Shown here: piece by piece, positions 1 through 9,260 of the stretch | Position numbering within the stretch: the first letter of the stretch is position 1 | Layout of the letters: every line of letters begins with the position of its first letter | Source: Glandiceps talaboti | Taxonomy: Eukaryota > Hemichordata > Enteropneusta > Spengelidae | Assembly (NCBI RefSeq): GCF_964340395.1 | Contig: NC_135554.1 | Span: 21,805,592 to 21,820,591 of the forward strand | Reading direction: 5' to 3' | DNA length: 15,000 bases | Made by a program: the position numbers and the translations under genes | The notes under the pieces: generated by a model | Databases searched by the model: none | What the model was told of the DNA's origin: nothing | Seen by the model: only the letters and a program-made list of their open reading frames with translations

Positions 1-184
1 AAGTAAATTCAAAACGCAGATTCTTTCTATCTATCGTGTGCGTTATTTATAGGAGTAGATTAAAACTCCACCACTGTCAACAGCGCCCTCAACGTGAAAA
101 TACTCTTTATTGTTGTTTTCTAGAGGCGCCTATGGGTCCCGGGTTGTGGGTCAAGTCGTATTACAAGTACATTATGTATACGGT

Positions 185-210
185 GGGGGGGGGGGAGTGA
201 AAGGTATAAT

Positions 211-264
<54 letters not shown>

Positions 265-275
265 ACACACACACA
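185..275. repeat. poly-G tract plus (CA)n microsatellite
   Basis: An 11-base G run at 185-195 is followed after 18 bases by an alternating CA array from 214 to 275, with one TC interruption near 259. Short open frames across it are artefacts of the repeat (His-Thr peptides). No gene is visible in 1-213. Confidence 0.97.
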
Positions 276-420
276 AAACCCATGACTTTTCATCTTAATC
301 ATGGAGTTGATAACAATAAAGGTACGGTATTTGACCGGGTGGTTGTCACTCACTGGAAATTCCTAACACTGGGTCGATCTGTTTGAATGTTAATAGATGA
401 TTTGAACTTTGGTCACACAA

Positions 421-657
<237 letters not shown>

Positions 658-752
658 GATGTCAGGATGGATATGTGGGTCAATGGTGGACTATCTAGGA
701 ATAGAGAGAGTGCGTCACGGAGTGATGGATAGATGGATGGAGAGAGTCAGAC

Positions 753-754
<2 letters not shown>

Positions 755-821
<67 letters not shown>
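755..821. repeat. (TG)n microsatellite
   Basis: About 33 uninterrupted TG units. This is the reverse complement of the (CA)n array at 214-275, with the tetranucleotide array between them. Confidence 0.97.
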
Positions 822-824
<3 letters not shown>

Positions 825-2105
825 CTACATCTGCGTGTATATATAAATTATGGACCTCGTTGACGGTGGAAGCTTTTCTTTTCTTTTCTAAAGATTTATT
901 TATGTGTGCCCGAAACGAAACTCATCCCACAAACGTCTCATAAAAGACACACCAAAGTATGAACATTATATAATAATACTAAAATTAAAAAAGTAATCTG
1001 GTCGCCTTGAGCGAGGTTGTCTTAGTCTTAGATTGTAAACTGTTTCTAGTCCCTTGACATCCAAGATCCGTAAATATGATTATGAATATATCACACATTT
1101 CCGAACCCGTGACTGCAGTATTCGTACGTACAATCACGTAATAATAATGATTTATAGCCGTCATAATGGCCCAGATAGCTATTAATGTTTATTGGTTGTC
1201 TAGGATAGAGGTATTATAGGTCTTGACAGGGGGACCGTTTTACGTATTACAATCCCAGTACGTAGGATAGTGGTAAATAATCAAAAGCCACTTGAAAGTG
1301 TCAAACGTTAACTGCTTACATTTACTAAAGCTTTGTAAAGGCCCATGTTCGATCCTTGATCCCCGCATTTAATTTGAGCAATCTTCTCAGTGAAGCTTGA
1401 CATTACATGCATTTATAAGGATTTGACAGGATCATTATGTTATTCAGGATTAGGTTTTCTGTAGCTGTGCATACCAGACGATTATTCTTCTACCCCAAAA
1501 TTTAAACTCAGTCCAAGACTGTGGAGGGGACTGCCTGTGATTAAAGTACCATTCAATACGAGTCGGAAGAAGAATGCTAATTTTTGTCCTCGGAGTAGTC
1601 ACCTTTTTTGTCCCCGAGGATACTTGTCACATATCCAATCACAAATCCTAAATTCCATCCATGATTTTATTTTATCATCATCGTCGCACACAGGCTATAC
1701 ATACTTATAACAAGGCTAAAATTGAACAAGATTGTAATTGCTTTTTTTAATCATGTAACTAAACAACGACGTGCAATCATATCATTGGGCTATCACACTA
1801 GCGTATATCGGGAAAAAACATCTCATCGAACAAGTAATTTCATGTACCTAAGTAATGTGTTTTTTCTGTTAGTTGATATTGATGGAAATGTAATTTGATC
1901 ACTCAAAGCAGAAACAATACGAGTAATAAATGTTGGCATATGTCTATTTGGTTACTTTCGTTTCCAAATATAAAATGTATTCGTCAATTTTGAGTTATGT
2001 GGGCCTGGCATTGTCAAAATCCGGTTCTATTGATATCCATAGACTCTGGACTGAGGTGAGTGTTTATCCGGGTTCTATGACATGTAGCCCGTCACTGATC
2101 TTTGT
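822..2105. other. intergenic stretch, no gene seen
   Basis: AT-rich sequence with stops in all frames and no convincing exon with splice sites. A weak 7-bp inverted pair (1587-1593 with 1614-1620) sits in a partly duplicated T-rich motif. The GTTCGATCC at about 1352 resembles a Pol III B box, but no A box accompanies it. Confidence 0.6.
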
Positions 2106-2330
2106 ATACGATAGCTCTCACCCACTCTCTGCCTGTCTACATCGCTGATCTGACACCATGATAGCTATTGCCTACACTCAGCCTGTCTACATCGCTGATC
2201 TGACACTACAATATATCTCACCTACACACACTCAGTCTGTCTACATCACTGATATGAGACTACGATTACTCTCGCCTACACTCATGAATGTAGGCAAAAG
2301 TTATGTAGCACAGATTAGCGATGTAGACGG
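2106..2330. repeat. degenerate ~50-bp minisatellite with an inverted partial copy
   Basis: The core GCCTGTCTACATCGCTGATC is exact at 2131 and 2181, and a diverged copy (GTCTGTCTACATCACTGATA) starts at 2235, giving periods of 50 and 54 bp. Flanking CCTACACTCA segments repeat in step. At 2311-2330 the core recurs in inverted orientation (CAGATTAGCGATGTAGACGG). The two small open frames across it are repeat by-products and are not called as genes. Confidence 0.85.
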
Positions 2331-3190
2331 GCTAACATGTATGAGTTGTTGCACAGCTAGAGTCATGTCACGAATCTTGTGTTTTTAGGGGTGACATTCT
2401 ATTCGTTTGGAATTCTGCTTTAGGATCGGAGTTGTTGCCTTCATCAGCCCGGGCCTTCAGCTCAGCCAATGAGATCCAAACACAGACCTAGAGGCCTGGG
2501 TAGTGACAAATTCAGGTGGTGGTAGGGGGGAATTACCAATGCCTTTAAAACTTGGTGGCAGTGGTGGGATTAAGTCCTTACCATTGATTCAGGAACTTTT
2601 CCATGTCTGACAACATTTTACCTCGTTTAACAAAAATATTTTAACAGGGGGATGGTCATGTTTTAGAGAAAGAAAAATTGAGAGAGGGCCACTTTTTTAA
2701 GCATGACTGAATTGTTAGAGGCACATATTTTATGCAACAGCCTGGGCCTGATTTCCCCTGCGCCCCCCCCCCCCTCCTTGTAATTCTGGAGGCTCCCTAA
2801 TCAAGACCTAGTATACTCCTAATAAATCTTGTACGACTCAGATTTATCGTACAAAATCGATTAAAATATGTATTTTGTTTCCAAGATAAGTAAATTAATA
2901 TAGTCACAATCAACAAGTGTTTTATTTGGTGTCTATTGCAGACAAGACAGGTGAACTTGAAGTCAAATATTACAATATATCACATTTAAAAAAAAGTCAA
3001 CTGCTTTTCAATAATTTTCGGTAAAATGGTAGTGTTTTTTTTTAATACACTAACCGTGCTCTTCGGACCCGTTTCTATCTACCTATACTGACAAATATGA
3101 AAAGAATTGGACTCGGGTAAATCTAAATAGACCAACAAAGGTCCTGTGTTTTATTTTTCCTATTGTATTCACATTAAAATGTCTTTGACC
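2331..3190. other. intergenic stretch, no gene seen
   Basis: No supported exon on either strand. Notable only for a 13-base C run near 2762-2774. It lies upstream of the candidate SelP promoter. Confidence 0.6.
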
Positions 3191-3196
3191 TTTTTG

Positions 3197-3328
3197 TGAC
3201 GTCGACGTCTGATTCTATTTTCTCACGATTGTGATACGTGCTGTCGCGTGATGGCGCTGTTCCGATCGGCTTGGGCATTGTATGTAAATTACATGTTATC
3301 ATGACGTCACTAGATAGTAGCTATATTA
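3197..3328 (+). promoter_or_regulatory. candidate SelP promoter: CRE-like sites and TATA-like box
   Basis: Two GACGTC palindromes lie back to back at 3198-3209, the first within TGACGTCG at 3197. A full palindromic CRE, TGACGTCA, is at 3302-3309, and TATATTA follows at 3322-3328. About 80 bases further on is a near-consensus splice donor (3409). CRE sites are the recognition sequence of CREB/ATF bZIP factors (established). That this is the SelP promoter is inferred from position and orientation, and no transcript evidence is available. Confidence 0.35.
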
Positions 3329-3351
3329 CGAGTGAGTAGTTCCCCCGTCAT

Positions 3352-3408
3352 ATGAACCTCAAACAGCGACGTGACCACAGCAGCGTACTAAAAAGTAGAT
3401 ATTAACTG
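3352..3408 (+). other. candidate non-coding first exon of SelP
   Basis: The SelP start exon begins at a splice acceptor (TTACAG ending at 6224) only eight bases before the ATG, so at least one upstream untranslated exon must exist. The best donor I see upstream is ACTG|GTAAGTG at 3408/3409, about 55 bases beyond where a TATA box at 3322 would place the start site. The exon start is a guess from TATA spacing. If right, the first intron is about 2.8 kb. Confidence 0.3.
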
Positions 3409-4503
3409 GTAAGTGCGTAATGTTATTTTTTCAGTAGTGATAACTTGCAGTGTTTTTTTGCACGGAACATCTTATACTTAAGTCATGGTGCGGGTTATGA
3501 ACTTCGATTGGTATTGAACTTGAATGATAATAGACTTTACACTGGATAGTGGTACATTGCACTGTATTGTGATAAAAAAAAACCAGGTTAAAATATGCCA
3601 ATTCGAACTTTGCCAACCTGCATTGTTCTGTGTTTTAAGAGTAAGTTATGTCTTATACTGTGAGCGATTCGCATGTTGTTTTGAAAGTTGATGTATATGT
3701 CACCGCAACCTCGAGAGCTTGTTTTTCAAGTTCTTCTGTGACCTGGACATTTGCATACAATGTGGTATATTCGTATGAGCTCTTGTTGACTTATAATACA
3801 CAACACAATCATAGAGTAGAGTTGTTGACGAAATGGAAAATGCTGATCACGACATGTTTACACGCCGTAGACAATCAGATCTGTCAATCTAGAAGTCATA
3901 AAAATAGATAACAGATAAGATACACATAAATCATAACTATTTTGATGTTTTATCCTGACACGTGATATACCTACAATGCAATATTTGGCTTTGATATATT
4001 TCAAATAATTTACATCATAATGTAATGAACTATTTTTCGACAGTCAATCGTTCCAAAGTCCATTCTCGCAAACCAGAGCTGATCAAATCCTCCTGAAATA
4101 CGTGTAAAATATTTGGTACTTGTTTTGAGTAAAGCGATCCGCTGCATTCCATTACGTAAGAGTAAGACGAGTAGTGTCTGGCGGCTAGATGATATAAACT
4201 CATTAATTTAGATTTACGTTTTGGCGCTCAAATTACGAACCCCTGTCGATTTCAGTGGACAAACTAGATGGTCGATCGCCTTCTCGAGAAATTTGTGAAA
4301 TTCCAGTTCAGTAGGTACCAAAAATTCTTTGCAATCTAAACCACTTATCATCTTCCTAAGCAATACTTTGCATCAATTTATCAAATGCATTTGAGTCTCG
4401 TTATTTGCGATCAAATGGACTCCTACTCTCTGTTGACTTCTTTTTATATTAAACTTTGTTCAGAACACAACTTTCCCTGATCGTGCCCAATAATTGTTAT
4501 TAT

Positions 4504-4530
4504 TGTTGTTGTTGTTGTTGTTGTTGTTGT
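4504..4530. repeat. (TTG)n trinucleotide microsatellite
   Basis: Nine TTG units. On the minus strand it would read as poly-Gln at the start of a 72-codon open frame with no other coding signal, so it is annotated only as a repeat. Confidence 0.95.
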
Positions 4531-5474
4531 GGTTTCGACCATACTGTAGTCTCTCTACCAACAAAACCTGTCTTGCCATCATTACAATTCGGAACAGTTG
4601 TGAAACGTCGCGTATACTGAACTCTGTATGGTATCAATATTAATTGACCAATGATCACCCTTTTATCGTAGTCACAGGCTATGAATATGAAATAGGTTGG
4701 GAGATTCCAGTAGGACAAAAGGCATCAGCTCGAATTACTCATCTAAAATTAGGTTGCCACTGCACCGTGCGTGGTTCGAGATACTGATGATATGACTTTA
4801 ATACGAGGAAAAGGTCATCAAACTCTGACCAACAACAGAATGCAATGATTGCGACCTAGAAAGCACGATAATTAAATGTATTATAAAATGAGTGGCGTTT
4901 GTGAGTGTAACTGGGTCCGAACCTTTGTGGGTGAGCTGCGGAAAATCACCTAGATGAATATCCAACAATATGCATGGATCATATGTGCGAAAATAAACTG
5001 CGTCAAGCTTGTTGCATAGTTTATCTTACATCCTTTCAAACTGTACCCTTGACTACAGTTCGCGTATGTTATCTTATTCTGCAAATACATATCACAGTAA
5101 AAAGGTGTTGATTCTATATTTAGTTATGATCAGGCATTATCCGTGACACGAAAATCCGACCACCGTAAATCTCACAACATGCCTATGTTTGCGCCATCCA
5201 TGGTCTTTGGACTGTCTGGGTGTCTGTTGACACTATGCAATCAGATAACTTTATCACCTGTAAATCTGCACATATATTCTTTTATGATTTTGACTAGTGT
5301 GAAAATAATCAGTGATTTGGAGAGAAAATAAACGTTCGCTGAGATAAACTGGCCACCCAGTAATACAAACTACAATAGAATGTTCCCAAATGGTGGGCGT
5401 ACGACCAGCTGTTTCTTTTTTTTTAAAAAAACCCACACATTTTCGCCAACATAGACCCAATCTGATGAAAATTT

Positions 5475-5563
5475 GATGTAGGAATACGACTATATTTCCT
5501 TTATATGATGTAGTATATGAATGGAATAAGTAAGGAAAGGATATCCAGTCGTATTTCTACATC
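5475..5563. mobile_element. MITE-like inverted-repeat element
   Basis: GATGTAGGAATACGACT at 5475-5491 pairs with AGTCGTATTTCTACATC at 5547-5563 with one mismatch over 17 bp. Inside, TTTCCTT and AAGGAAA form a further inverted pair. Similarity extends weakly a few bases outward on both sides. No transposase frame is present and no clear target-site duplication was found, so it is either a very short non-autonomous element or a structured spacer. Confidence 0.5.
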
Positions 5564-6224
5564 GATTTGAACATAGTGAAGTTCACTCCAGGGTTAGTGG
5601 TTTTAGATAATGTGAATTAGGATATCAACAGAAAGGCTGTTTCATTCCCAGTGAACAGCACAGCAAGTTAGTCTAGTCCCTCTATGATACCGTTACGATT
5701 TACAAAATACAAGTAAAATTGTATGTGCCGTATTTGCCAAATGTGTATACTATACTTAGTCTAGATGTCAAAATGATGGTTTCTAATTAACCACATCTGG
5801 TCAAAGTCCCTCAATCAGCACAAAAAGTTGTTCATCAAATCAGTGAACCCCAACGTAAACAGTGTATAAGTAGCATCCAGAGCTGAAAAATATACCATAT
5901 TTGGACATTACATAACTGCCCCTATAAACACTAACTTTATGAGGGACTGGGTTATTGGTTAGAATTTGTGATTGATTAACAAAGACATGTGTGGGTGGCT
6001 GTGGGTGAAGTTTGAATTGCATCTCATGTATCTCAGGACTTCTAGAGTAACGACTTTGACTATACTGTGAGTAGAGGTGTAAATCGTAATGATACCGTAT
6101 AGGAACTAGACTAACTATACTCATCAAATTGACAAGTGTGTTTCCAGTGATCATGATGGTTTCACATTTCTCAGCTTACTAAGCTACCAATAACGTTGTT
6201 CACTCCCCTTTCCTTCTCTTACAG

Positions 6225-6450
6225 ACCTCTAAATGGGGCACCAAGGCAAGCTTTTGGCTGCCTTGCTGTCTGTTGCCACATTGGTATGGAGCTCCCCCAT
6301 TTCTCAGGAGTGCACAGAGCCAGCTCTGTGGACTGTGAGGCAACGGGGCGAGGTCAACTCCATAAACCCAATGGAGGAAAACAGAGGCAAGGTAACCGTC
6401 GTATCACTACTCAGCGCTAGCTGATCATTCTGTCAGTCGCAGGCCACCGG
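6225..6450 (+). CDS. SELENOP: SelP coding exon 1: signal peptide and UxxC active site
   Basis: Begins after the acceptor at 6224; ATG at 6233, preceded in frame by TAA (6230-6232), which fixes the start. Codons 1-72 plus two bases. Hydrophobic LLAALLSVATLVW (7-19) is the signal-peptide core. TGA at 6422-6424 is codon 64, followed by TCA TTC TGT, giving U-S-F-C; reading continues to ACC GG at 6450 and then donor GTGAGT. The reading on the far side of the TGA (QSQATG|LEAL) joins exon 2 in frame and matches the family, so the TGA is Sec rather than a stop. Confidence 0.94.
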
Positions 6451-9132
6451 GTGAGTGGGAATCTTTGACAATGACTGATTTTTTTGCGAAGTCGTATTAT
6501 TATATCATTTGTAAGATATTAAAATATGTGGAGATGTGAATTTGAGAAACTATTTCATAATTCACAAAAAAAACGAAACACGATAGATAGCAAAGTGTTC
6601 CTTTGATTAGCATAATAAATGTTAACGTAATATCTCCCTGTCGCTCTTCTGTTTCTTGATCACGAAATTTTCAATGCTCGCCGTGATCAATTAGTTTCGA
6701 TTCTTCTTTTTAATCACAATCGTAGCTATCTTTTTGTAAATCGTTCAAAAAATGACAGGCATAACAGAAAAAATATAAATAAGAAATATTGTTTTTCTTG
6801 TAAAAATAACGAGGGTGATGGTGGTGGGGGGTTGTTGTTGTTGAATGATTTCATAAAGCTTTTGGTTTTCAAATAAAGACAATGTGAATGTATGTTATTC
6901 TGAATTGGTTACAGCTTGGAGGCACTGCGGCAACACTTCCTTTCCCAAGACATGAATGAGATCAGTTTCTTTATCGTCAATTCGAAGAAGCTGTACTCTC
7001 AACTCATGATTGGGGCACTTACAAGCCGTGTTGAGTTCCCTGTCTACCAGGAACGTTATGAACACGACATCTGGACAAACTTGAATGGCAAGAAGGATGA
7101 TGTAATCGTATATGACAGGTAAATGTCGTAGGCTTACATTGACACTAGAGTGGAGCGCCCTCAACGGCCGTTTTCAGTATAATCGTATTTTTGAACTTCG
7201 TTACAAACAACTCTTCAAAGGAAATTTCCAGGTGATGCTTGTTCTAAAACACCAACTATATATAGTTCGCACTGATTGATCTTGCCTTCCTCGATTTCAA
7301 CAAATGACAGCCTTGTCCGTTATCCTGAAGGACACTTGTAGTCGAATAAGTGAATCTCTATTGCAAGACAAATGTAATTAACATTTTCATGAACAATGTG
7401 ACTTTTGGACATGGAGAAGCACACGATCAGTGTAACGTTGTGGGAGCGTGAATAAATCATAAAAATCTGCAGTGAAATTGCAGGGTAGATGCCATTGGAA
7501 TATTGATGTTTGTACACTATATCAGCATAGCCCGAAGACATGTCAGAGTCGTTGCTGCAACAACAGACTGCTTGTATGTTGAGAGTCGGATATTATTTCT
7601 TCACCCTCAACTGGTTATTGGCTGCTAAAATGTCTAGCTGACACGTCTACACGTACCTGTAAAGGCAAAGCTAGCTATACTTACACATATGCTTACACTT
7701 GTGAAACGTTCGCTTATATTTTAGTGGTCTATCTAGCTAAGGTTTTCCCAATGTTCTTAGCAGTATAAAACGAATACGTCAGACCGAGCAACGAATCATT
7801 GTTTCTTTCTAATTTCTGTGTTCCATTATTAGATGTGGTAAACTTGTAGAGCATATAACTATGCCATACAGTTACCTTGGTTACGATTACGTCAGAGCTG
7901 CTATCGTCAGGGCTTACTATGAGGAGCCATGTGGTGTATGTGAAGTAGCAGATCTTGGGGATAGAAACATGACTAAGTACAACGTTACGAACGAAGAAGG
8001 TTTGGAAGAGGAAGACAATGAAGCGGTGAGTAAGAGTACTAGTTGCAGTATGTGGTCTGTAAGGTACGCTGTGTTTGGGTATGGGTGTCTCTCATGCATC
8101 ATCCAATCATTTGTACCGTTGAGGGCGGAACGACACGACGCATGAACTGTACTGGTGAGTGTTGTGAACGCTCGTTACGTTGTGGGCGCTCCACACATGT
8201 ATCAACGAAAATTATAGTTGATTTATGAAAATGAAAGATTGGAATGACGCAAATACAAGTTGAATAATATCATCTTTTTTTGTTATTATGTTCTACAGAA
8301 GATTTATCTGATAGAATTAGAACATGAAGTGGAAGAAATGGAAAAGGAGGAACAAGAACGAAAGAATGGAAGTAGAACCTTCGAGGATGATGACGAGTGG
8401 GCAGAGTTCGAGTCAGAGGAGTACCTAGAAGATAGTTCTGAGGAGGAAGATGAAGATTTGGAGGAAGAGGATGACGAGAGTGTGGAGAGTAGAGAACATC
8501 AGGAAGATCAACAGAAGAAAGGGGAAGAGGCTCAGCGTTACTTGGCTAGTTCAGAGTCTTCTTCTGAAAGTCGCGAGGAAGACAGCAGCGAACCCTCGAA
8601 CGAAAAGAAAAAAAGTGATTGGTGGAAAGTGAAACCATGGTCGTCTGAAAAGGGAAAACGTGTTGATAGCGAGAGCATAGAAAAAGACAGTAAGAGTATA
8701 GAAAGAGACAGACAGTCAACTTCCTTGGAAAAACCGGGTGACAACAGAAACGATAATGATGATGATGATGATGATGGTGATAAAGATTGGTGGAAGGTTG
8801 AAAAGTGGTCATCACTTGAAGAAAAGAACGAAGATGAAAAAATAGACGACGATGAAACTGAGGAAGATGATGACCCAAACCGCACAAAGTTTGATGAAGA
8901 AAACATGAATAAAGACATAGATGAAAACATAACAAAAGATTTATCGAGCTCAGAAGCAAACTTAGAAACAAAAGTGAACTCAAAAGAACTATTAAAAGAA
9001 CATATTGATCACGATGAAACTTTCCCGGCAGATAGATGACAGGAAAGTAAACATAATGATGTCATCTGACAGCAGCTTAATCAGCTGGGCCTATCGGACA
9101 GCTGATGACAGCAGTGATGCTGATGACAGTAA
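6233..9132 (+). CDS. SELENOP: selenoprotein P (four coding exons, eight in-frame UGA/Sec codons)
   Basis: Spliced coding model 6233-6450, 6915-7118, 7833-8025, 8299-9132; 482 residues. SelP is a secreted selenium-transport and antioxidant glycoprotein with a thioredoxin-like domain and a Sec-rich tail (family knowledge). Visible here: an in-frame TAA just before the ATG; signal peptide about 1-21; C27-T-E-P-A-L-W near the mature N-terminus; VTVVSLLSAS-U64-S-F-C67 as the UxxC active site; LEAL at 74-77; FPVY and IWTNLNGKKDDVIVYDRCG matching the family pattern (PVYQ..., DVWTLLNGSKDD..., YDRCG); C174-G-V-C177; sequons N186-M-T and N191-V-T. Residues about 195-451 are acidic. Sec452, 462, 474, 475, 478, 480 and 481 precede TAA. 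Introns are phase 2, 2 and 0 and all GT-AG. The length exceeds vertebrate SelP because of the acidic region. Two SECIS elements follow. UGA decoding is inferred from family alignment plus SECIS, not measured. Confidence 0.95.
6451..6914 (+). other. SelP intron 1 (phase 2)
   Basis: GTGAGT at 6451 to ACAG at 6911-6914, 464 bp. A short GTTG run and a G-rich patch lie near 6820-6843. No nested gene is visible. Confidence 0.85.
6915..7118 (+). CDS. SELENOP: SelP coding exon 2: core of thioredoxin-like domain
   Basis: Completes G73 (GG|C) and encodes residues 74-140 plus two bases of R141. It carries LEALRQHFLSQ, the beta-strand ISFFIVNS, FPVYQE and WTNLNGKKDDVIVYD, all aligned to the conserved SelP N-terminal domain. 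The donor is AG|GTAAAT at 7119. Overlapping minus-strand frames are shadows of this exon. Confidence 0.93.
7119..7832 (+). other. SelP intron 2 (phase 2)
   Basis: GTAAAT to TTATTAG, 714 bp. It contains a copy of GCGCCCTCAACGG at 7155-7167, a perfect palindrome GGAAATTTCC at 7220-7229 that fits a kappaB/Rel half-site pair, and a 14-bp palindrome AACTATATATAGTT at 7254-7267. No exon-like frame is present. Confidence 0.85.
7833..8025 (+). CDS. SELENOP: SelP coding exon 3: end of thioredoxin-like domain, CxxC, glycosylation sites
   Basis: Completes R141 and encodes 142-205. CGKLVEHITMPYSYLGYDYV aligns with the family's CGRLVYHLGLPFS segment; ARAYYEEPCGVC-type ending (C174, C177) closes the domain. 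Two N-glycosylation sequons (N186, N191) follow, then an acidic run. The donor GCG|GTGAGT at 8026 is phase 0. The frame stays open past this donor to an in-frame TGA at 8143, and a second phase-0 GTGAGT donor lies at 8155. Confidence 0.92.
8026..8298 (+). other. SelP intron 3 (phase 0), with possible alternative donor
   Basis: GTGAGT at 8026 to a T-rich acceptor ending CTACAG at 8298, 273 bp. It holds inverted copies of the CGCCCTCA motif (CCGTTGAGGGCG at 8117-8128; a variant CGTTGTGGGCGCTCCAC at 8177-8193). A second GTGAGT at 8155 is in the same phase. Confidence 0.8.
8299..9132 (+). CDS. SELENOP: SelP coding exon 4: acidic domain and Sec-rich tail
   Basis: Encodes residues 206-482. After KIYLIELEHEVEEM the sequence is dominated by Glu, Asp, Ser and Lys. 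DWWKVKPWSS (312-321) and DWWKVEKWSS (368-377) are near-identical repeats; an Asp run lies at about 359-364. The open frame meets TGA at 9037 but remains meaningful to TAA at 9130 with six further TGAs. This large uninterrupted frame produces long antisense Ser-rich shadow frames, which are not genes. Confidence 0.92.
9037..9132 (+). other. Sec-rich C-terminal tail (seven UGA codons)
   Basis: TGA codons at 9037, 9067, 9103, 9106, 9115, 9121 and 9124, stop TAA at 9130. The tail reads U-QESKHNDVI-U-QQLNQLGLSDS-UU-QQ-U-C-UU-Q. Nearly all Secs are followed by Gln, Sec or Cys, and CTGATGACAG recurs, suggesting growth by short duplication. In SelP this tail supplies selenium for delivery to tissues (family knowledge). 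None of the seven is a plausible terminator while the others remain in one frame by chance. Confidence 0.85.
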
Positions 9133-9184
9133 ATACCGCAAAGGATTGTTGGTAAACTAGTTTACCTTTCACATCCTTTCTGGT

Positions 9185-9235
9185 ATGAGGTATTTAGGTT
9201 AAAGTTCCGTGAATCACGTGACCGACCTACCTCAT
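9185..9235 (+). promoter_or_regulatory. 3'UTR let-7-type 8mer site inside a small hairpin
   Basis: CTACCTCA at 9227-9234 is the perfect 8mer target of the let-7 seed (let-7 is conserved across bilaterians). ATGAGGTA at 9185-9192 is exactly complementary to TACCTCAT at 9228-9235 and could mask the site. An E-box CACGTG lies at 9215-9220. Function is inferred; a given 8-mer occurs by chance in a 1-kb 3'UTR about once in 65. Confidence 0.35.
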
Positions 9236-9260
9236 GGCACTAATTGTATGCAAATTTGAA

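Larger units (their letters stand above)
3409..6224 (+). other. probable 5'UTR intron of SelP; no coding gene seen
   Basis: The right boundary is a good acceptor (pyrimidine-rich CTTTCCTTCTCTTACAG ending at 6224). The left boundary is tentative. Contents: a (TTG)n run at 4504-4530, a T9A7 tract near 5415-5432, and the inverted-repeat element at 5475-5563. Small open frames on both strands lack splice context and conserved character. Confidence 0.4.

Noticed and set aside
1344-1375. Possible tRNA or SINE from a GTTCGATCC B box
   Set aside because: No A box, no cloverleaf and no second copy in the window.
4500-4718. Minus-strand frame ending in poly-Gln
   Set aside because: The Gln run is the (TTG)n microsatellite, at the C-terminal end, with no other coding evidence.
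6196-6420. + strand 74-codon frame overlapping exon 1 in another frame
   Set aside because: It crosses the splice acceptor at 6224 and has no family resemblance; it is a shadow of the SelP exon.
6422-6424. TGA as a true stop making exon 1 a pseudogene or short secreted peptide
   Set aside because: The frame continues through UxxC, matches SelP on the far side, joins exon 2 in phase, and two SECIS elements lie in the 3'UTR.
8538-8983. Long Ser/Phe/His-rich antisense frames
   Set aside because: They are complements of the acidic GAA/GAT/AGT codons of SelP exon 4.
9185-9235. let-7-like microRNA gene (TGAGGTA on the 5' arm of a hairpin)
   Set aside because: Only the seed and a TAGGTT fragment match, the hairpin is short and the rest of the mature sequence diverges; a target site is more plausible.
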